Positions 1 through 5,123 of a DNA stretch of 6,208 nucleotides are shown one piece after another. Numbering within the stretch: position 1 is the first letter of the stretch; every line of letters begins with the position of its first letter. The position numbers and the translations under genes are program-made. The DNA is taken from NCBI GenBank assembly GCA_043718065.1, contig JAYSWJ010000010.1:1-6208 (forward strand), given 5' to 3'. The stretch comes from JAAFIP01 sp043718065 (GTDB lineage Bacteria > Pseudomonadota > Gammaproteobacteria > Burkholderiales > Burkholderiaceae_C). A model generated the notes under the pieces. That model was not told where the DNA came from and made no database searches. It worked only from the letters and a program-made list of their open reading frames with translations.

Positions 1-277
1 CAAAATTAACCAGATTGGCACCTTGACCGAAACTTTTGCGGCTATCGAGATGGCCAAGCGCGCAGGCTACACCGCCGTTATCAGCCACCGCAGCGGCGAA
101 ACTGAAGACAGCACTATTGCTGACATCGCCGTGGGCACCAATGCCGGCCAGATCAAAACTGGCTCGATGAGCCGCAGCGACCGCATGGCCAAGTACAACC
201 AGCTCTTGCGCATTGAAGAAGACTTGGGCGAAGTAGCCAGCTACCCCGGGCGCGCTGCATTTTACAACCTGCGCTAA
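1..277 (+). CDS. eno: Enolase, C-terminal fragment (5' end outside window)
   Basis: Enolase interconverts 2-phosphoglycerate and phosphoenolpyruvate in cytosolic glycolysis and is often part of the RNA degradosome. Only about the last 91 codons are present; the reading frame is open from base 2 and ends with TAA at 275-277. The fragment begins at KINQIGTLTE, whose Lys corresponds to the general-base lysine of the active site. It continues through SHRSGETEDS (the active-site His loop) and GQIKTGSMSRSDR (the second substrate-binding Lys) and ends in an ordinary RIEEDLG...FYNLR tail. Those three motifs in order make the assignment essentially certain. A hairpin terminator follows within about 20 bases, so eno ends its transcription unit here, and ftsB follows as it does in many proteobacteria. 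Nothing looks broken; the missing N-terminal part is only the window edge. Confidence 0.97.
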   Translation, partial: KINQIGTLTETFAAIEMAKRAGYTAVISHRSGETEDSTIADIAVGTNAGQIKTGSMSRSDRMAKYNQLLRIEEDLGEVASYPGRAAFYNLR

Positions 278-298
278 ACGCACCGCAGCGCCTAAAAA

Positions 299-332
299 AC
301 AAGCCCGTCTGTGATGTACAGCACGGGCTTGT
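299..332 (+). terminator. Hairpin terminator after eno
   Basis: A perfect 10-base inverted repeat, ACAAGCCCGT at 299-308 and ACGGGCTTGT at 323-332, encloses a 14-base middle. In that middle, CTGT (309-312) can pair with ACAG (318-321), leaving C322 bulged and GATGT as the loop. The hairpin is GC-rich and starts 21 bases after the eno stop. It is followed by a T-rich but interrupted stretch (TAGTTTGGTATT) and preceded by an A6 run (294-299), so it could also act in the opposite direction. It separates eno from ftsB. Confidence 0.8.
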
Positions 333-351
333 TAGTTTGGTATTGTGTAAT

Positions 352-383
352 TTGCCTATGTCAAACCTAATATTCGCTACAAT
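352..383 (+). promoter_or_regulatory. Possible ftsB promoter (weak)
   Basis: TACAAT at 378-383 matches the sigma-70 -10 consensus at five of six positions and lies 31 bases before the ftsB ATG. The best upstream partner is TTGCCT at 352-357, but the 20-base spacing is longer than optimal. The terminator after eno implies that ftsB needs its own promoter somewhere in 333-414; this is the best candidate I see in that AT-rich stretch. Confidence 0.3.
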
Positions 384-414
384 GCTGCAAAATTAGTAGC
401 ACTATTGCAACCCC

Positions 415-690
415 ATGTCATCCCGCGTTATTCCCGCTGTTCTCATTACCCTGCTGGTCGTCTTGCACGCGCAGCTGTGGTTTGGACGCGGCAGCTTAGG
501 CCATGTGGGCGGCATGCAGACCCAGTTAAACACCCTAAAAACTAAAAACACTGACGCTCAACTGCGTAATGACCAGCTGTCTGCCGAGGTGCGCGACCTT
601 AAAGAAGGTCTTGAAATGGTCGAAGAAAAGGCCCGTTTTGAATTGGGCATGGTCAAGCCCAACGAGATTTTTGTACAGTTTACGAAATAA
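415..690 (+). CDS. ftsB: Cell division protein FtsB
   Basis: FtsB is a small bitopic inner-membrane protein. With FtsL and FtsQ it forms the divisome subcomplex that activates the FtsWI septal peptidoglycan synthase. The 91-residue length is typical. The protein has a short cytoplasmic start (MSSR) and one hydrophobic segment at about residues 5-22. An LWFGRGSLG stretch follows the membrane, as is usual in FtsB. Residues about 33-70 form a periplasmic coiled coil, and the family's conserved end is present (MVEEKARFELGMVKPNEIF). It follows eno in the common eno-ftsB arrangement but is separated by a terminator. The ATG at 415 gives the expected membrane-anchor N-terminus; no clear Shine-Dalgarno sequence precedes it (CAACCCC). 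It is probably co-transcribed with the next gene 29 bases downstream. Confidence 0.95.
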   Translation: MSSRVIPAVLITLLVVLHAQLWFGRGSLGHVGGMQTQLNTLKTKNTDAQLRNDQLSAEVRDLKEGLEMVEEKARFELGMVKPNEIFVQFTK

Positions 691-719
691 CTGCAACCGC
701 TGGCACGCGCCTTCTCGGC

Positions 720-1235
720 ATGATCATTACACTGCTTGGCGCAGAATCTACTGGCAAGTCTGACCTAGCGCAAGCTTTGACGCAGCACTTACAGTCGCGT
801 GGTAAAGACGCCGTAACTGTTGACGAGTATTTGCGCGAATGGTGCGACGCGCATGGCCGCACGCCCTTGCAGCATGAACAAGCGCACATTGCAGCCACGC
901 AACAATATCGCATTAGCACGGCGGCGCAGCAGCATGCCATTGTGGTGGCCGACACTACAGCGCTGATGACGGCGGTGTACAGCGACTACATGTTTGCAGA
1001 CACCTCGCTGTACGCGCAGGCTACCCTGCAGCAGCGCAGTGCCGACATTACGCTGGTGACTGGGCTAGATATGCCGTGGCAGCCCGACGGCATTCAACGC
1101 GATGGGGCGCATGCACGTGTGCCTGTAGACGCCCTACTGCGCAACGCCCTGATGGACGCCAAGATTAACTTCCAAGTGGTGTACGGACTGGGTGAGCAAC
1201 GCTTGCGTAACGCTATTAATTGCATAGCTAGTTGA
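720..1235 (+). CDS. Stand-alone NadR-like P-loop kinase domain (AAA_28 type)
   Basis: A 171-residue cytosolic ATP-binding protein resembling the C-terminal ribosylnicotinamide kinase domain of NadR, which phosphorylates nicotinamide riboside in NAD salvage. It begins almost at the Walker A loop, GAESTGKS at residues 7-14, close to the NadR GxESSGKS form. Then come VDEYLREW (34-41, like the substrate-loop EY in NadR), VVADTT (75-80, Walker B-like Asp78), and MPWQPDGIQRDG (118-129), which matches the PW-x-DG-R signature of the NadR kinase domain. The NadR repressor and adenylyltransferase domains are absent, and so is any nearby pnuC transporter, so substrate and pathway are inferred. The ATG at 720 puts the P-loop at the usual distance from the N-terminus, although its ribosome-binding site is weak. 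Oddly, the last seven codons and the TGA stop lie within an intergenic repeat copy. A generic nucleotide kinase or ATPase is the alternative. Confidence 0.75.
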   Translation: MIITLLGAESTGKSDLAQALTQHLQSRGKDAVTVDEYLREWCDAHGRTPLQHEQAHIAATQQYRISTAAQQHAIVVADTTALMTAVYSDYMFADTSLYAQATLQQRSADITLVTGLDMPWQPDGIQRDGAHARVPVDALLRNALMDAKINFQVVYGLGEQRLRNAINCIAS

Positions 1236-1281
1236 GCAGGTATTTAGGCTGTTTAGCGCATTAAACTCATATAAAAATAGG
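1213..1281 (+). repeat. Dispersed intergenic repeat, copy A
   Basis: A 69-base AT-rich element running from CTATTAAT, through the core TAGCTAGTTGAGCAGG, to ATAAAAATAGG. It aligns end to end with copy B (4409-4476) with the same boundaries and is partly shared with copy C (6056-6109). The core is more diverged here, because the CTGCT-TG-AGCAG palindrome has become CTAGT-TG-AGCAG. It overlaps the 3' end of the NadR-like gene and supplies its stop. Its right half, with a short continuation, holds a further inverted pair, ATTAAAC (1260-1266) and GTTTAAT (1281-1287). The element sits between two convergent genes. Confidence 0.75.
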
Positions 1282-1329
1282 TTTAATTATGCGAAAAATA
1301 AACCGCTAAGGCTTAAGAGTATCCACTGT

Positions 1330-2295
1330 CTACTGCACTGTAGTAGGCCCGGGCGACTGTGCAAGTGGCTGGGTAAAAATAGCAGCGGCGTCTACCGCAT
1401 CAAAGCGGTATTGCGCACCGCAAAAATCGCACCCTACTTCTACCCGCTCTTGCTCGGTCAAAATGCTTTCAACCTCAGCCACGCCCAGGCTGTGCAGCAT
1501 GCTGGCCACGCGTTCGCGGCTGCAGGTGCATGCAAAGCGGGGCTGCTGCGGTTCAAAGCGCAAAACTTTCTCTTCCCAAAATAGGCGATGCAAAATGGTG
1601 TCAACATCTAGGCTTAAAAGCTCGTCACGCTTTAAGCTGCTGGCAAACAAGGCAATGCGATTGAAAGCCTCGTTGATACCAATTTCGTCTTCTCGAGATT
1701 TTTCGCCCAAGTTTTTATCGCCCTGCACTGGCAGGCGCTGAATCAACAAACCAGCAGCTACCTTGTCATCAGCTGCCAGCACCAGCTTGGTGTCTAGCTG
1801 CTCTGACTGCAGCATGTAGTGCTCCAGTACTTCTGCCAAGTTTTCTAGGTTTTCGTTGTTATCGCCATGCAAGGGAACCACACCTTGGTAAGGCTGCTGA
1901 CCCGGGAATTTGTCTTTGGGATCGAGCGTAATGGCGCATCGGCCTTTGTTAAGCACGTTCACCATCTCGCTGAGCTTGCTGTCAATGGCTACTTCGCCCT
2001 GCACCGTGGCCGTAGCACGCATGGACAAATCAGACTGAATCTCGGCCACCGCCACTTTGACCGGGCCGTCGCCCATGATCTGCAGCACCAGCGCGCCGTT
2101 GAATTTGATGTTGCTTTGCATCAGCGCGCCAGCGGCCAGCATTTCGCCCAGCATCTCGCTTACGCGCGGTGGGTAGGCGCCCGTGCTGGTGTTAGCAGCA
2201 CGGCGGGCCAGCACCTCTTGCCATGTGCTGGTCAGCCGCACGATCATGCCGCGTACAGGCAAGCCATCGAATAAAAATTTATGGAGTTCAGACAA
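1330..2295 (-). CDS. hslO: Hsp33 redox-regulated chaperone
   Basis: Hsp33 is a cytosolic holdase activated by oxidation: its C-terminal zinc site loses Zn and forms disulfides, and the protein then binds unfolding clients until DnaK can act. The 321-residue protein opens with LHKFLFDGLPVRGMIVRLT, a typical Hsp33 N-terminus. It continues through the substrate-binding core with LPVQGDKN and the E-E-I-...-NR-A linker region, and ends with the four-cysteine zinc module: CTC at residues 256-258 and CDFC at 289-292. The spacing is canonical, so the redox switch should work. The start is TTG at 2295, because an in-frame TGA lies two codons upstream and no ATG occurs before residue 17. A GAAGGA Shine-Dalgarno 8 bases away supports it. 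The gene lies 64 bases downstream of the carbonic anhydrase gene on the same strand and probably shares its transcript. It converges with the NadR-like gene. Confidence 0.96.
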   Translation of the reverse strand: MSELHKFLFDGLPVRGMIVRLTSTWQEVLARRAANTSTGAYPPRVSEMLGEMLAAGALMQSNIKFNGALVLQIMGDGPVKVAVAEIQSDLSMRATATVQGEVAIDSKLSEMVNVLNKGRCAITLDPKDKFPGQQPYQGVVPLHGDNNENLENLAEVLEHYMLQSEQLDTKLVLAADDKVAAGLLIQRLPVQGDKNLGEKSREDEIGINEAFNRIALFASSLKRDELLSLDVDTILHRLFWEEKVLRFEPQQPRFACTCSRERVASMLHSLGVAEVESILTEQERVEVGCDFCGAQYRFDAVDAAAIFTQPLAQSPGPTTVQ

Positions 2296-2309
2296 TTTTC
2301 ACATCCTTC
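2296..2309 (-). promoter_or_regulatory. Ribosome-binding site fixing the TTG start of hslO
   Basis: On the minus strand GAAGGA (plus-strand TCCTTC at 2304-2309) lies 8 bases before the TTG at 2295. With the in-frame stop TGA just upstream of that TTG, this is what identifies the unusual start codon. Confidence 0.75.
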
Positions 2310-2359
2310 AATCCGCTATGCACTACTTGGAATTTTCGCTTGTTCATCACGTTACCGGT

Positions 2360-2884
2360 TCATGCAATCCGTTTAAGCCCTTTGGCAAAGCGCTGGGCAT
2401 TGCCTACATACATCTTGGCACTGGCTTGCAGCTTTTGTGCCGTGGCGTCATCCAAAGTACGCACTACTTTAGCGGGTGAGCCGATAATCAGCGAGTTATC
2501 GGGGAACTCTTTACCCTCGGTTACCACACTGCCCGCGCCCACAATGCAATTACGGCCGATTTTGGCCTTATTCAAAATGACCGATTGAATACCTATCAGC
2601 GAACCGTCGCCAATAGTGCAGCCGTGCAGCATGACCTGGTGGCCCACGGTGACGTTGTCGCCAACAATGAGGGGGCAGCCCAGGTCAGAATGCAAAACAC
2701 TCAGGTCTTGAATGTTGGAATTAACGCCAATTTTAATGGGCTCGTTGTCGCCACGCAGCACGGCACCAAACCACACGCTGGCGTTGTCGGCCAGTGTGAC
2801 ATTGCCCATCACATCGGCGCTGTCGGCTACCCAGGTGTTGTGGCCTAGCGTGGGCTGCACGCCGTCGAGTTCGTAGATTGCCAT
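2360..2884 (-). CDS. Gamma-carbonic anhydrase family protein (YrdA/PaaY-like)
   Basis: A 174-residue left-handed beta-helix protein of the gamma-carbonic anhydrase family. Such proteins trimerise and bind metal between subunits. Some hydrate CO2; others, such as E. coli YrdA, have no proven activity. Hexapeptide repeats run from about residue 16 to 138 (DVMGNV, LADNAS, PLIVGDNVTV, CTIGDGSLIG, AKIGRNCIVG, SLIIGSPAKVV), followed by a C-terminal helix. The three metal ligands are present as His65 (SVLHSD), His82 and His87 (GHQVMLHG). The catalytic-site residues Arg44 and Asp46 (LRGDNEPI) and Gln59 (NIQD) are also present, so activity is plausible. ATG at 2884 gives a normal family N-terminus (MAIYELDG). 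It starts only 13 bases after the toxin gene on the same strand, so it may be read from the toxin-antitoxin promoter. hslO follows. Confidence 0.92.
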   Translation of the reverse strand: MAIYELDGVQPTLGHNTWVADSADVMGNVTLADNASVWFGAVLRGDNEPIKIGVNSNIQDLSVLHSDLGCPLIVGDNVTVGHQVMLHGCTIGDGSLIGIQSVILNKAKIGRNCIVGAGSVVTEGKEFPDNSLIIGSPAKVVRTLDDATAQKLQASAKMYVGNAQRFAKGLKRIA

Positions 2885-2897
2885 TGTTTTTATTTCT

Positions 2898-3296
2898 CTA
2901 ATGTGCGTCGCTCGCGGGAGTTAAATGTTTGTTGATCCAAGCGGAAAAATCCGGCTCGGTAATATTGCCCGAAGCAACCTCCAACATAACAATGACGCAG
3001 TCGACATCGCTAGCGGCTAAGTGATAACCATTAAGTATCAAAAACAACTCCACCGCAACAAACGCTGTGCGCTTATTCCCATCTAAAAACGGATGGTTAC
3101 GCGAAATACCGTAGCCGTACGCGGCGGCCAAGGCGGCAACATCTGGCGTGCCATAAGCGGCTACTTGCTGCGCACGGGCCAAAGCCGAATCAAACAAAGC
3201 CATATCGCGCACGCCAGATTGCCCACCGTGCTCGGCCAATTGCTCATCATGCACAGCTAACAGTACGTCACCGTCCAACCAAATCCAATCTTTCAT
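2898..3296 (-). CDS. doc: Doc-type Fic toxin of a type II toxin-antitoxin pair
   Basis: A death-on-curing family protein of 132 residues. Phage P1 Doc, the model member, halts translation by phosphorylating elongation factor EF-Tu. The Fic core motif is intact as HPFLDGNKRTAF at residues 68-79. The Lys-Arg after the Asn matches the Doc form HxFx[DN]xNKR rather than the GNGR of AMP-transferring Fic proteins, so a kinase-type reaction is the better guess. The N-terminal WLDGDVLLAVHDEQLAEHGGQSGVRD stretch is also typical of Doc. The length is full and there is no frameshift, so the toxin looks active. It starts with ATG at 3296, preceded by AAGG 6 bases away, and lies 11 bases after the antitoxin stop, clearly as an operon. 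Its partner is an AbrB-fold protein rather than Phd. Confidence 0.92.
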   Translation of the reverse strand: MKDWIWLDGDVLLAVHDEQLAEHGGQSGVRDMALFDSALARAQQVAAYGTPDVAALAAAYGYGISRNHPFLDGNKRTAFVAVELFLILNGYHLAASDVDCVIVMLEVASGNITEPDFSAWINKHLTPASDAH

Positions 3297-3548
3297 GTGC
3301 TGCCTTTTTATTTAGCCAGCTCACGCAAGACATGGCGACGACTTTTCATAATCTCGCGCGCCGCTTTCATTTGCAATTCAAAATTAGGGTCGCTGTGGCT
3401 CACCCGCATACCATCTGGAGCATCGGTTATAAAAATTTGATCTCCCTTGGTGACCTTCAGGCGCGCCAGCACTTCTTTGGGCAAAATAACGCCCAGTGAA
3501 TTGCCAATTTGGGTAATTTTGAGAGCATGCATGACGAATCTTTCATGT
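3287..3548. repeat. 12-base direct repeat pair flanking the antitoxin gene
   Basis: AATCTTTCATGT occurs exactly at 3287-3298 and again at 3537-3548, offset by 250 bases. The first copy covers the toxin start codon (minus-strand ATGAAAGATT) and the second lies in the antitoxin leader, touching the operator palindrome. About one 12-base match is expected by chance in a window of this size, so only the positions make it notable. Confidence 0.4.
3308..3532 (-). CDS. AbrB/MazE-fold antitoxin partnered with Doc
   Basis: A 74-residue swapped-hairpin AbrB (SpoVT-AbrB/MazE) DNA-binding protein, expected to dimerise, bind its own operator and neutralise the downstream toxin. Residues 1-45 hold the fold's signature: ALKITQIGNSLGVILPKEVLARLKV, with the xxIGNSxGVxLPKxxL pattern typical of MazE-like antitoxins, then the second strand pair KGDQIFITDAPDGMRV. 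Residues about 48-74 (DPNFELQMKAAREIMKSRRHVLRELAK) form a charged helical tail, the usual toxin-binding part. It resembles the known 'Doc partner' antidote family that replaces Phd in many chromosomal Doc loci. It is the first gene of the pair, with the toxin 11 bases downstream. A palindrome with an extended -10 promoter lies directly upstream and is probably its own operator. Its ATG overlaps the opposite-strand ATG of the DUF455 gene. Confidence 0.88.
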   Translation of the reverse strand: MHALKITQIGNSLGVILPKEVLARLKVTKGDQIFITDAPDGMRVSHSDPNFELQMKAAREIMKSRRHVLRELAK

Positions 3549-4400
3549 TATAACTTTAATTATAACAATTCCGCTACTTCTTTGCCTAGCGATGAATTGC
3601 GCAGCCTGGCTTTGGCAGGTTTGTGCATTCAAGATCCAGACGAAAAAGTAGATTTTGTGCGGGCAACACATGCTCAAGCAGCTACGCTATCTGTAGCAAG
3701 TGGTGTATTGCACCCTATCCAGCCCATCCCCGGCCGCCCTGCCCAGCCCGTGCTGATGCTGCACCTGGATGTACCCAGACGCTCGCCCTACACGCCTGAC
3801 GGTTTGACCGCGCTGGTGCACGCCGTGTGCCATATCGAATTTAACGCCATCAACCTGGCCCTAGATGCGGCGTGGCGCTTTGCCGGCATGCCGCGCGCCT
3901 ACTACCTCGACTGGGTGCGCGTAGCGGCTGAGGAGGCCACTCACTTTGGCATGCTCAGCGCCCAATTGCGCAGCATGGGCTGCCACTATGGCCACTACCC
4001 AGCGCACAACGGCCTGTGGGACATGACTGAGAAAACCGCAGGCGATATCACCGCACGCATGGCGCTGGTACCGCGCACGCTAGAGGCGCGCGGACTAGAC
4101 GCTACGCCGCCCATGCAAGCCAAGCTGCGCAAAGTGGGCAGCGCCGATGCGCTAAAGATCGTGGATATCTTAGACATCATCTTGCGCGACGAAGTGGGCC
4201 ATGTTGCCATAGGCAACCACTGGTACCACTGGCTGTGCCAGCGTGATGGGCTGGAACCTGTGGCGCACTTTAAACAGTTAATCACGCAGTATGACGCACC
4301 ACTTTTAAGGCCACCGTTTAACGAAGCTGCACGGCGCAAGGCGGGGTTTACCGATGCAGAAATGCAAGCTTTGCAAGCCGTAGAGACTGTGTCAAAGTAA
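3531..4400 (+). CDS. DUF455 ferritin-like domain protein
   Basis: A ferritin-like helical-bundle protein of the DUF455 family (COG2833), function unknown; the fold suggests a di-metal site. Numbered from the ATG at 3531 (289 residues), the metal-ligand-type residues fall in HIEFNAINLALDAAWRF (His101, Glu103), AAEEATHFGML (Glu134, Glu135, His138) and LRDEVGHVAIGNHWYHW (Glu221, His224). The N-terminal LRSLALAGLCIQDPDEKVDFVR and the PGRPAQPVLMLHLDVPRRS stretch are also typical of the family. The start is uncertain. ATG 3531 has a modest GAGAG 5 bases upstream, but would make residues 2-17 come from the toxin-antitoxin leader and operator (TNLSCYNFNYNN..., not family-like). TTG at 3582 or 3597 would start close to the conserved part but lacks a good ribosome-binding site. 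It is divergent from the antitoxin gene, and a repeat copy follows the stop. Confidence 0.88.
   Translation: MTNLSCYNFNYNNSATSLPSDELRSLALAGLCIQDPDEKVDFVRATHAQAATLSVASGVLHPIQPIPGRPAQPVLMLHLDVPRRSPYTPDGLTALVHAVCHIEFNAINLALDAAWRFAGMPRAYYLDWVRVAAEEATHFGMLSAQLRSMGCHYGHYPAHNGLWDMTEKTAGDITARMALVPRTLEARGLDATPPMQAKLRKVGSADALKIVDILDIILRDEVGHVAIGNHWYHWLCQRDGLEPVAHFKQLITQYDAPLLRPPFNEAARRKAGFTDAEMQALQAVETVSK
3546..3567. promoter_or_regulatory. Palindromic operator of the toxin-antitoxin pair
   Basis: A perfect inverted repeat of 8-base arms, TGTTATAA (3546-3553) and TTATAACA (3560-3567), with the 6-base spacer CTTTAA. It ends 13 bases upstream of the antitoxin ATG and contains the -10 element, so a bound antitoxin would block RNA polymerase. 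Autoregulation through such a palindrome is standard for AbrB-fold antitoxins; the binding itself is inferred. Confidence 0.7.
3559..3588 (-). promoter_or_regulatory. Extended -10 promoter of the toxin-antitoxin operon
   Basis: Read on the minus strand, TATAAT (plus-strand ATTATA, 3559-3564) is a perfect -10 box preceded by TGT, giving the extended -10 form TGnTATAAT. The -35 region is poor: TAGGCA (3588-3583) at 18-base spacing matches four of six positions, as expected for an extended -10 promoter. Transcription would start near 3552, inside the second palindrome arm, giving an antitoxin leader of about 20 bases. Confidence 0.65.
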
Positions 4401-4408
4401 CTTGAATA

Positions 4409-4476
4409 CTATTAATTTCGTAGCTGCTTGAGCAGTATTTACTAGGGTTAGAAGGCTAAATTGCATAAAAAATAGG
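4409..4476 (+). repeat. Dispersed intergenic repeat, copy B
   Basis: A 68-base element, CTATTAAT to AAAAAATAGG, beginning 8 bases after the DUF455 stop. It carries the clearest core, TAGCTGCTTGAGCAGTATTTACTAG (in two pieces: 4421-4435 and onward). In the core, CTGCT (4424-4428) and AGCAG (4431-4435) are perfectly complementary around TG. It matches copy A over its whole length and the core of copy C exactly. It lies between the convergent DUF455 and FHA genes. Confidence 0.8.
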
Positions 4477-4501
4477 CTTTCCGGCAAGATAGGGGCTATT
4501 T
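4466..4501 (-). terminator. Possible terminator of the FHA gene, built on repeat B
   Basis: On the minus strand, AAATAG (4501-4496), directly at the FHA stop, can pair with CTATTT (4475-4470). The middle may be braced by CTT/AAG (4477-4479 with 4486-4488), and the hairpin is followed by a short T-run ending at 4466-4469. The stem is AU-rich and has mismatches, so it would be weak. The T-run comes from the end of repeat B. Confidence 0.35.
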
Positions 4502-5123
4502 AATGCAGCACCACCTCAAGCGTAGTGCCCGCTAATGTCAACACATCGCCATGGGTCAGCATGACAGGGTCGTCGGTAATGTTCATGCCGTTGAGCGTGG
4601 GTTTATCTTGCGGCGCGTCGATACAAGAGATGTAGTAGCCGTGGCGGCGGTGCGCAATGGCCACTCTGGCAACACCTTGCTTGCCAAAAGTCGTCACTGC
4701 TTTGGCCACTGGCAGCTCTAGCCCGGCAGACGAGCCTGACAGTACTTTTAAACTGGCATGCATGGGACTATTGCTGTGGGCGTGTGCAGAATCTAAAGGA
4801 ATGGTCGCTGTACGACCTTCGTCCATCAGCTCATTAGCGCTGAAGTATTGCAGCTTAAATTTGCCAATGGTGATGATGTCGCAGTCATTCAATAAATGTC
4901 GCTTAACCATATGGTCGTTGACATAAGTGCCGTTGGTACTACCAAGGTCTTGCACGTACACACTGGCTAGGCCATGCAATTCAAACACGCAATGTTCGCC
5001 ACTCACTGCAATATCTGGCAGCACAATATGGTTAGAAACCCGGCGGCCTAGTGTGGTGCGCTCACGGTCTAGGTAGTCATGGTGAATCTCTACCCCCTTG
5101 ACCGAAGTTATCAGTTGCGGCAT
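4500..5123 (-). CDS. Double FHA-domain protein (second domain degenerate)
   Basis: A 207-residue cytosolic protein. Residues about 20-95 form a good FHA (forkhead-associated) domain, a phosphothreonine-binding module: TTLGRRVSNHIVLPD (Gly26-Arg27), VSGEHCVF (Ser41, His44) and DLGSTNGTYVN (59-69) carry the phosphate-binding signature. Residues about 124-206 look like a second FHA fold (LKVLSGSSAGLELPV, TTFGKQG, NGMNI, LTHGDVLTLAGTTLEVV), but the Gly-Arg and Ser-x-x-His residues are missing, so phosphopeptide binding there is doubtful. The linker (GRTATIPLDS) holds two threonines that could be kinase targets, as in GarA-type proteins; this is speculation. No Ser/Thr kinase or PP2C phosphatase is in the window. 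The ATG at 5123 has AGGAG 5 bases upstream. The gene is divergent from the ClpP-like gene and convergent with DUF455. Confidence 0.88.
   Translation of the reverse strand: MPQLITSVKGVEIHHDYLDRERTTLGRRVSNHIVLPDIAVSGEHCVFELHGLASVYVQDLGSTNGTYVNDHMVKRHLLNDCDIITIGKFKLQYFSANELMDEGRTATIPLDSAHAHSNSPMHASLKVLSGSSAGLELPVAKAVTTFGKQGVARVAIAHRRHGYYISCIDAPQDKPTLNGMNITDDPVMLTHGDVLTLAGTTLEVVLH

Noticed and set aside
384..410. Possible fourth repeat copy before ftsB (AAAATTAGTAGC)
   Set aside because: Resembles the left part of the repeat only; the CTGCTTGAGCAG core and the right half are missing.
1867..2274. Plus-strand open frame of 135 codons inside hslO
   Set aside because: Antisense to a certain gene, His/Arg/Gln-rich translation, no ribosome-binding site; a shadow of hslO codon use.
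3447..3530. Longer start of the DUF455 gene (28 extra codons)
   Set aside because: The added part is antisense to the antitoxin coding region and looks unlike the family; ATG 3531 or a later TTG is more plausible.
3458..3546. Small minus-strand frame starting MKDSSC in the antitoxin leader, echoing the toxin start MKDW
   Set aside because: Only 29 codons, out of frame with the antitoxin and running into it; the likeness comes from the 12-base repeat and there is no clear ribosome-binding site.
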